Source of the DNA: Schistocerca nitens
Lineage: Eukaryota; Arthropoda; Insecta; Orthoptera; Acrididae
DNA length: 64,000 nt
Reading direction: 5' to 3'
NCBI RefSeq assembly: GCF_023898315.1
Contig: NC_064615.1
Span: 4,722,501 to 4,786,500 of the forward strand
Position numbers and translations under genes: made by a program. The notes under the pieces are model-generated. The model was not told the DNA's origin. It saw only the letters and a list, made by a program, of their open reading frames with translations, and searched no databases. Within the stretch, counting starts at the first letter, position 1. Every line of letters begins with the position of its first letter. Positions 56,655-64,000 of the stretch are shown piece after piece.

Positions 56655-57454
56655 TATTAACAGTGGTATTCTCCACTGTAGAGACATCACAGACGGTAGT
56701 GCACAGTTTTGCAGGACAGAGCCACCAGTGTGGATAGAGGGGAAAACATTATGTTATGGGAGGAAGATCCTAATCTTCCTCTGTTTAAATTTCCATCGAC
56801 GATGAGATAATTGATACAGAGTATAAGCCCAGTTTGGGGGAAGTGGGGTGGGAGGGGGGGAAGGGGGGAAGGGGGAGGGTATCGCTTGTGTCCTTCTCGA
56901 AGGAACGGTCCCAATATCTGACCGAAGTGGTTCAGGGAGATCACTGAAGACCTAACTCTGGATGGCTAGGTGGAAATTTGAACGGCCATTCTATCGAATG
57001 AGTATGCACGGTGCCATCAGCCACAGTCTGTTTGTTAGGAAACATAAACAGTTAAAAAAAAAGCATTTGGAGCACAGGTTCCTCTCTGTCACGACTTTGC
57101 TCTCCGCGTAAAATATCATCGCTGACCTCTACGGTGTACTTAATTTCACACTAAAGTTTTGGGATACCATGTAGATATTTTTGTGAGGTTCAGCATAAGA
57201 AAACAACTACACATGATTGATTTGTTGTAAGAAAAACAATCAGCAGTACCTCATGAAGGCTAATGCGATGTTATGAGGCAGTTCATTGTAACCGATTTCA
57301 CTCTCTGATATATGACCAAAGGGTTGCAAATACTTGACAGTATATCTTGTTGCAAGTCACCTACCTGTATTACGAGATTACAAATTTTTCGTGCAGTCTT
57401 CATCCGATGACTGTTTCGATGGAGTTCTGCACGCCAGTCTATCATGTTGAACCA
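56655..57454. other. Spacer with G-rich tract
   Basis: A G-rich stretch at about 56835-56880. No gene or element ends identified. Confidence 0.45.
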
Positions 57455-57767
57455 CCTCTGAGTGACTACTGCAATCTACATCCACTTACACCTGTTTACT
57501 GGCCTTCGTCTCCCTCTACAGTTTTTACCTTCCTGCCCCCCCCCCCCCGCCCCGCCGCCATTACTCGCCTTCATTACCAAACTGATGTTCCTTGTGCCTC
57601 ATGATGTATTTCACAAACCATGTCCTTCTTTTACGTAAGTTCTCCTGTCTTTTTCTTCATTTCGATTCAGTAAGTTTTCATTAGTTATCCGATATATCCA
57701 TCTAATCATCAGTATCCTTCTTCTAGTGCTACAATTTCAATCGCTTTTATTCGCTTATTATCTACAG

Positions 57768-59123
57768 CAGCGGTTTCCAACTATCTGAGCCATTACTGCT
57801 GAGTGTAATCATATGTTGACTGGTAGCCCCACCCCCACCCCCTCCCCCCTCCCCACACCACCATCAACATTAGTGCCCAGCTAATCTTTAGAAAGAAAAA
57901 GAATTTTTTTAATTTTCATTTTTAAAATGTTGAGAGGTAAATGATATTTTGTTTTTGCGGGTCTTTTGCTAAACCATGAACTAATGAGTCGATGAGATAA
58001 CTGATACTGCTTACTTCAATCTTTTTTTTTTTTCAGAATGACGTAGCTGTCAGTGCCCCATGAGTGCGAAAAGCTAACTAATAGCATTGAGGGTTGACAC
58101 AAAACATGCTTCCTCCACAGTACTCCTCTCCCTAATTACACGTACTTCTCCTCGACCTTGCACCCAGTTTAAAATTAACCCAGTCAGAATGTGTCCAATG
58201 AACTTATTGCTTTTAAATCACTTGATTGCTGGGCTGCTTGCTTCTGAAGTGGCAGAAATTGGAGAACTTCACGCTGAAAATTCTGTATGTCTAGCCACTA
58301 ATATTTACCCAACAACAATATTAATAACAATAATAATAGTAATAATAATAATAATAACAATAATACTGTGAAGGCTCAACAGTAGGCTAAATGCCATTCC
58401 ACAGTTACTGTTGTGTTGTGCTGTCAATTACTTCGTGTGTCTGTTGCGAAGTGAATAATGAAGCAATTTCTGCTCCACTGTGAGAGCTACCTACAACTCT
58501 GGAAGGCATTCTCATGAGCTATGTAAACATATATGATGTGTATGTCTCAGTTTTACTGTCAATGATGGCTGGTACAAAGTACGTGGCGTGTGTATAGTGG
58601 GTGGACTATGTGGGGAAGATCTTGTTCATGTATTCGTTTCACAAGCTGTAACACTGACCTGGTTGCATCACGTATTAACGCTATTATTTCAAAGTATATA
58701 TCTATATATATAATTATTGGTGACGAGTGTAAGCAGTATTACAAAAAAAAAAAAAAAAAAAAAAATTGGTTCAAATGGCTCTGAGCACTATGGGACTTAA
58801 CATGTGAGGTCATCAGTCCCCTAGAACTTAGAACTATTTAAATCTAACTAACCTAAGGACGACACACACATCCATGCCCGAGGCTGGCTGGATTCGAACC
58901 TGCGACCGTAGCAGTCGCGCGGTTCCAGACTGAAGCGCCTAGAAGCGCTCGGCCACTCCCGCCGGCAATTAGTATTAGTCTTATGAAAACTGATAGTAGT
59001 AATGATCTTTTAAAAATAATTTAGTTTCACGACTGGAATAAACTCGAAACGTTTTGTTTTTACCCCTCAGAAGATTTCATTGTATGCCTCAGTGGGTAAG
59101 TATGCCGAGGTTGGGAACCACTG
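57768..59123. mobile_element. hAT-like non-autonomous element
   Basis: A 1356-bp insertion with termini cagcggtttccaac and, inverted, cagtggttcccaac, typical hAT ends. Flanked by an 8-bp direct repeat (a/g)tctacag (57760-57767 and 59124-59131; 7 of 8 match), the hAT target length. No transposase frame recognised; it contains a trinucleotide-like AT/AC run (58315-58368) and a SINE. Confidence 0.68.
58743..58966 (-). mobile_element. Main-family SINE, copy 7, with A/T tail
   Basis: Minus strand; head at 58966 (gccggcgggagtggccg), B box ggttcgaatcc, end at about 58766 and then a 23-bp A run (58743-58765) that is a T run in SINE sense. Possible 7-bp TSD agtatta (58735-58741 and 58971-58977), four bases off the SINE head, so weak. 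Contains a small duplication (ggctggct). Confidence 0.85.
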
Positions 59124-59255
59124 GTCTACAGTCTACAGTGCATGTTGTCCACATACTATACTCCAGAGAAATACCTTCAGAAAAGACTTCCTATCAATCA
59201 AATTTATCGGCTTACCTTCCATTAGGAAAGTGGGTGCCCTCAGCGACTGTTGTGT

Positions 59256-59540
59256 AATTTATAAATGATTGAGCGCAGGAATCAGTCGTTCTTTTTTTTG
59301 CAGATTTTATTACACAAATCTAGATTTCGGGTACTGCCTAGCCATTATCAATGCACTATTTTTCTAACTCGATGCGTGTTAGTTACCTGTTGTTTGGGCG
59401 TCACTCACAGTTCTTTGAATACTACAAAAATAGTGCATTGATAATAGCTAGGCACTAGCCTAAATCTGAATTTGTATAATAAAACCTGCAAACAAACAAA
59501 AATGGACGACTGATTGCTGCGCTCTATCATTTATAAATTA
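59256..59540. mobile_element. Fold-back MITE
   Basis: Arms of about 110 bp are inverted repeats: left 59256-59365 and right 59421-59540. They share atttataaatgat, gagcgcag, aatcagtcgt, gcctagc, and attatcaatgcactattttt. The loop is about 55 bp. No coding sequence. Superfamily unknown; the ends are AT-rich (atttataaat) and a TA or TTA target cannot be separated from the arms. Confidence 0.8.
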
Positions 59541-59563
59541 AATTTATCTTAGATGTTGAAATA

Positions 59564-60650
59564 CACTGAGGTAACAAAAGTCATGGGATAATGATACGCA
59601 CGTATATAGGTGGCGGTAGTATCGCGTACACAAGGTATAGAAGGGCAGTGCATTCGAGGAGCTGTCATAGATACTCAGGTGGCTCATGAGGAATTAACAG
59701 ACTTTGAACGCGGAATGATAGTTGGAGCCAGACGCATGTGACATTCCATTTCGGAAATCGTTGAGGAATTCAATATTCCGAGATCCACAATGTCAAGAGT
59801 TCGCTGAGAATACCAAATATCAGGCATTACCTCTCAGCACAGACAACGCAGTGGCCGATGGCCGAGAGCAGCAGCGTTTGCGTAGAGTTGTTAGTGCTAA
59901 TAGACAAGCAACACTCCATAAAATAACCGTAGAAATCAATGTGTGACGTACGACGAACGTATCCGTTAGGAGAGTGCGGCGAAATGTGGCGTTAACGGGC
60001 AATAGCAGCAGATAACCAAAGTGAGTGCCTTTGCTGACCACGTCGTCTGCAGCGTCTGCAGCTCGTAACCTTATCGGTTAGACCCTAGACGACTGGAAAA
60101 CATTGACCTGGTCAGATGAGTCCGGATTTCAGCTGGAAGAGCTGACCCAACAAAGCAATGGACACAAGTTGTTAACAAGGCACTGGGCAAGCTGGGGATG
60201 GCTCAATGGTGGTATGGACTGTGTTTACGTGGAGTGGACTAGGTCCTCTGGTCCAGTTGAACCTATTATTGACCGGTTCAAATGGTTATGTTCGGCTTCT
60301 TGGAGACCATTTGCAACCATTCATGGACTTCGTGACAATGCTCCATATCATTGGGGCACAACTGTGTGCTACTGGTTTGAAGACCATTCTGGACATTTCG
60401 AGCACACGATTTGGCCACCCGACGTGCATCCCATCGAACATTTGTGGGACTTAATCGACGGGTCGTTCGTACACAAAATACTGCGTAGGCAACACTTCCA
60501 CAATTATGGGCGGCTATTGATGCAGCATGGCTCAATGTTTCAGCAGGGGACTTCCAACGACTTGTTGAGTCCATGCTGCATAGAACTGCTGTACCACGCC
60601 AGGCAAAAGGCAAATAAAAAACGGAAGAAGTATCCTAATGGGACGGAAAT
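59564..60650 (+). mobile_element. Tc1-like transposon, plus, 3' end truncated
   Basis: Left terminus cactgaggtaacaaaagtc next to TA (59562-59563), the same family as 53.6-54.8 kb. Plus-strand pieces: LRRVVSANRQATLHKITVEI (59877-59940), WSDESGFQLEE (60106), WTVFTWSGLGPLVQLN, GDHLQPFMDF, then the catalytic end HLWDLIDGSF near 60440. The second Asp of the expected DN motif lies in RDNAPYHWG (60333). Several frameshifts. No right terminus found before the next fragment. Confidence 0.75.
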
Positions 60651-60664
60651 CGGCAGAAGTGGTG

Positions 60665-61098
60665 TACATGTACAAACAAACAAATGATTACAATTTCAGA
60701 AAAACTGGGCGATTTATTCAAGAGAAAGAGTTTCACAAATTGAGCAAATCAATAACGCGTTGGTTCATTTCTGGCCCTTATGCTAGCAGTTATTCCGCTT
60801 GGCATTGACTGACAGAGTCGTTGGAAGTCCCCCTGAGAGATGTCGTGCAAATTCTGTCCAACTGACGCGTTAGATCGTCAAAATCCCGAGCCGGTTGGAG
60901 GGCCCTGTCCATAATGCTCCAAACTTTCTCAATTCGGGAGGGATCCGGTGACTTTGCTGGCCAAGGCAGGGTTTGTCAAGCACAAAGACGAGCAGTAGAA
61001 ACTCTCGCCGTGTGCGGGCGGGCATTATCTTGCTGAAATGCAATCCCAGGCTGACTTGCCATGAAGGGAAACGAAACGAGGCGTAGAATATCGTCGGC

Positions 61099-61100
<2 letters not shown>
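60665..61100 (-). mobile_element. Tc1-like transposase C-terminal fragment
   Basis: The minus strand reads PAKSPDPSRIEKVWSIMDRA-like residues (about 60960-60905), then FQRLCQSMPSGITASIRARN near 60832-60770, the end of a Tc1-like transposase of a third family. Truncated on its left at about 61100 by LINE J, whose (CTA)n tail begins there. Confidence 0.6.
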
Positions 61101-61138
<38 letters not shown>

Positions 61139-61385
61139 CTTTATTCATCTGCAGATCTCTTTTTACAAGGATATACGACATGTCAAAGTATTTACAAGTT
61201 TAGACCAAGTTTAGACTTCTAGTTAGACACAATCATTAGATTTACTCCTGGTACACAATACTTTTTTTTACAAGTATCTTATTAAATAATGTAATGCCAC
61301 ACTGTTCACTCGTATCTCACTATCAGTGACTGCACACACTATACACACATTGTTTCGTAAAACTTCACTCACTACACTCACAAAC

Positions 61386-61388
61386 ACA

Positions 61389-61440
<52 letters not shown>
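61386..61440. repeat. (CA)n microsatellite
   Basis: About 50 bp of CA repeats in the 3' UTR of LINE J. Confidence 0.95.
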
Positions 61441-61733
61441 GGTGATCTCTGGGTCATTTTCTGTACCACAACTTCCCGTTTGCTATCCTGAAAAACTGAA
61501 TCAGCATCCCACCATAATGAGTGAGATGTTGAGCTCAGAAGGAGGAAGACATGTTAGTGTTGTGCTATGCATAGCTTGAGGGCAAGTTTTTATAGAAAAG
61601 CAAAAAAAGAAGGAAAAAAGACATAGTGTGAAGCTGTTATGTGGAATGTTGGACGTTTTATAATCATTATAATTATTTGTGTGTATGACATTTTTTTTAC
61701 CAAACCCCTACTCTGTTTTATCTAAGTATTCCT

Positions 61734-63850
61734 TCAATGTGTAAAATGTATTGCATAACAGGTACTTTTTAGATGCCTCTTTAAAAAACCGTATTTTTGC
61801 AGTTCTTTTATCACTTTTGGTAATTTATAGTACAGTTTTATTCCTTGGTAGAAAATGCTGTTTTGAGTTTTATGTTTATTTTTTTCTTGGTAAATGTAAG
61901 TTGAGTCTATCTCTTGTTCTGTTCCATGGTTATGGACAGAGCGGTTTTTGCGGTAATCACCCCTGTTATTTTTGATGCGTACAACTGACTGGTAAATGTA
62001 TTCACATGGTGCCGTTAAAATCGCCAGTGTTTTGAACAGATCATAACAATGAGCCTGACTAGTATTTTTGGTTATTAGTCTTATGGCTCTTTTCTGGAGT
62101 TTGAAAATTGTGTTCATATTCTGTGCATTTGTTCTCCAGAACAGAATGCTATAACTAAGAATTGAGTGTACATATGAATAGTATGTAACTAAAAAACACT
62201 GTATGTTACATGCTGATGATAGGATTCTAAGGGCATAACATGCTGATGACATTCTGTTTGCAAGTACCTTTGTGTGTTCACACCACTTCAACAGAGAATC
62301 AATATTAATTCCTAGAAATTTTGCATTTGTTACACAGTCTATAGAGGTGCTACCTACATTTCATTTAATTTTTTCATTTTTCTCTTCAAACTGAAATTCA
62401 TGGCATTAATTTTCTTTATGTTCAATGTCACTTTATTACTTATTGACCAATCATAAACTTCCTTGAGACATTCATTTGCTTTCTCGGCAAGGAGTTCTCT
62501 TGTTTCCTCAGTGACTATAATATTGCTGTCATCAGCGAAGAGGATTTTTTGACCATGAGTGACACTACTGGGAAAGTCATTGTGTATATCAGGAATAGTA
62601 TTGGTCCTAATATGCTACCTTGCAGAACCCCTATATTAACGTATTTTGGTTCTGATAAGTGTTTTACTAAATGTTTGGATCTATTTGAAGTATGTGTTAT
62701 CTCTACTCTTTGTACCCTATCTGGTTGGTATGATCGAAACCAGTCATTAGCTATCCCTCTTATTCCTAATGCTTCTAATTTATTTAATAGAATCTTGTCA
62801 TTGGCTGTATCAAAGGCCTTAGAAAGATGCAAAAATATGCCTTTGACACACTCATCTTTATCAAGAGCATCAAGTATAACTTTTGTGAATTCTAATATGG
62901 CTTACTCCGTATTTTTGCCACTTCAGAAACCAAACTGTGATTCGCTTAAAAGATTGTATTTATTCAGGTAATTCATTAATCTGTCTTTCATAACTGCTTC
63001 TACTGTATTTATTTCTGAGAAAGGTGACAGCAGGGAAATGGGCCAGTAATTTTCTGTCTTCTCCATTACTTTTCTTAAGCAAAGATACAACTCTTGCCTG
63101 TTTTAACTGTTCTCGAAGTGTCCTTGATGTGAAGGATTCATTTATCATATTTATTAAGGGGCCTTGTATAATCTCTATACACTGTTTTAGTACACACATT
63201 GGTACTTCATCTAAGCCTACTGACTTTATATTTTTTGGTTTTTGAACAGTTTTATTGACTTCATTCTCTGTGGTTGGAAGTAACATAATTGTATTTAGTG
63301 CAACGTTATTTATAGGTGTTATATTTGTTTTGGGGAATTTTTGCTGTAACTTCTCTGCAATACTTGAAAAATGCACATTTACATAGTTTGCTAAGTGTTG
63401 TGAATTATTTTTTATCTTACCCCCCCCCCCCTCCCTTAGCAGTATCTTATCCTGCATTTGTTTGCCTCTACCCGTTTCCTATTTTATAACATCCCAGATT
63501 GTTTTGCTATTATTCTCTGCATTATATATTATTTTGTCATTAAATGACTTTTTTGCAACAATCAGCACCTTCCTAGAGATCTTTTTGTATATATGTTAGA
63601 AATTTAAGAATTCTGGATCATTGTGACTCTTTTTCATGAAACTGAGGTATTCAAGTGTTTGGGAGGACTTCTAATATCTGCTGTTATCCATCTGTTTTTG
63701 TATGATGTTGATACAGACATGCATACTTTTGGAAATCCCTTCTCAAAGTTCAATTTAAATAATGTGGAGAATTTAGAGAATTTCTTATTCACATTGGTTT
63801 CCTTATTCACTACATCCCAGGTTGTTTTGCTAGTTCTTTAGAAAAATCTT
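61734..63850 (-). pseudogene. LINE J ORF2, broken
   Basis: Pieces in order on the minus strand: the pre-RT region (63640-63460, NNSKTIWDVIK); 63457-62960 with NNSQHLANYVNVHFSSIAEK, PKNIKSVGLDEVPMCVLKQC and LREQLKQARVVSLLKKSNGE; palm 62832-62515 with LSKAFDTANDKILLNKLEAL and GVLQGSILGPILF (Pro of VPQGS changed to Leu). The catalytic FADD is intact in the neighbouring frame at 62540-62529. The C-terminal tail 62291-61734 has SYSILFWRTNAQNMNTIFKL and FYQGIKLYYKLPKVIKEL. CR1/Jockey-group reverse transcriptase style. Several frameshifts; no endonuclease left. Confidence 0.78.
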
Positions 63851-63931
63851 TTATTTTGATTTCTGATGGATGTCGTCTATGGGCTTGTAGTTTAGGGAAT
63901 GATTTGATGCCTGATTTTAAAGTTGTTATTT

Positions 63932-64000
63932 AGATTAGATTAGATTAGATTAGTTTACGTTCCATAGATCCGTGCTGAGGAGATCCTTGTGGATGTGGAA
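63932..64000 (-). mobile_element. LINE D 3' end, continues beyond the window
   Basis: The minus strand reads ttccacatccacaaggatct, cctcagcacggatctatgga, acgtaaac, then (TAATC)n (63932-63952), almost identical to the end of LINE D at 45.13-45.20 kb. The body lies outside the window. Confidence 0.85.

Larger units (their letters stand above)
57455..59240 (-). mobile_element. LINE Q fragment split by a hAT-like element
   Basis: The left piece (57455-57767) aligns with the C-terminal coding end of LINE Q near 38.68-39.15 kb: ggtctccctctacaattttt there against cgtctccctctacagttttt here, and shared ttagtta..gat..atc.atctaat. The right piece (59124-59240) continues it (shared ttc.gaaa.gacttcct). 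Both are minus strand and colinear, so the 57768-59123 segment was inserted later. Diverged, non-coding; contains a C-rich expansion at 57536-57549. Confidence 0.62.
61101..63931 (-). mobile_element. LINE J, 5'-truncated, with (CTA)n tail
   Basis: Minus strand. The 3' tail (CTA)n is at 61101-61137, after gaataaag; the 3' UTR (61138-61730) includes a long TG run in element sense (CA at 61386-61440). Coding remnants run from 63850 to 61734. The upstream end meets LINE D's 3' tail at about 63932. Family distinct from D by its tail. Confidence 0.78.

Noticed and set aside
1-64000. CRISPR array, operon structure or bacterial features
   Set aside because: No regularly spaced repeats of that kind; all evidence is for a eukaryotic intergenic region.

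Overview
The window looks like intergenic DNA from a large, repeat-rich arthropod genome, most probably an orthopteran (grasshopper or locust). The reasons are: one recognisable host gene in 64 kb (an animal GINS subunit, 10.6-11.2 kb); AT-rich, stop-dense spacers; many tRNA-derived SINEs of a type I associate from memory with Schistocerca/Locusta; and LINE, Penelope, Tc1/mariner, P, hAT and Mutator-type relics packed against and inside each other. The species call is inference; no database was searched.

Layout. 0-1.2 kb: an internally deleted Tc1-like element and a 301-bp fold-back retroposon carrying two tRNA-like arms. 2.0-5.7 kb: three Penelope-like (PLE) fragments, two of them head-to-head. 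6.6-8.2 kb: a broken Mutator-domain transposase gene. 10.6-11.2 kb: SLD5/GINS4 on the minus strand, intronless, with an E2F-like site upstream. 12.4-16.1 kb: a young Jockey-type LINE (minus) with an intact 899-residue ORF2, the 3' part of ORF1 and a perfect 13-bp target-site duplication (TSD). 17.4-20.3 kb: two SINEs and a decayed mariner-like element. 22.6-25.9 kb: one SINE split by a 1.3-kb solo LTR (TG...CA, TSD tcct) and by a 5'-truncated LINE with an open 573-codon reverse transcriptase. 27.7-29.6 kb: a palindromic Tc1-like fold-back with a different SINE in each arm. 30.2-31.6 kb: a possible second solo LTR.

33.5-53.3 kb is the most notable part: one old RTE-like LINE expanded from under 1.5 kb to 20 kb by successive insertions. 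Reading across the joins and matching TSDs gives this nesting: RTE-like LINE > (i) CR1-like LINE 'A' at 34.4-36.75 kb and (ii) a Tc1-like element at 36.96-53.06 kb. The Tc1 holds a full-length-looking LINE 'A2' (37.3-48.1 kb), a P element (48.2-52.1 kb, with its own SINE) and another SINE (52.2-52.4 kb). LINE A2 in turn holds a minus-strand RTE/BovB-like LINE 'Q' (38.6-42.3 kb, itself carrying a SINE and an opposite-strand Q fragment) and LINE 'D' (42.4-45.2 kb, carrying a mariner). The depth reaches five levels.

53.3-64 kb: a variant SINE, three or four decayed Tc1-like copies, a Q fragment split by a hAT-like element that contains a SINE, a 285-bp fold-back MITE, a minus-strand LINE 'J' with a (CTA)n tail, and the 3' end of another D copy running off the window.

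The sequence therefore records insertion history more than gene function. The only feature with a clear cellular role is SLD5/GINS4 (DNA replication). The elements closest to mobilisation-competent are the Jockey ORF2, LINE A copy 1 and the P-element transposase, which keeps its catalytic triad but has two in-frame stops. LINE family letters (A, A2, D, J, Q) are labels used only here.
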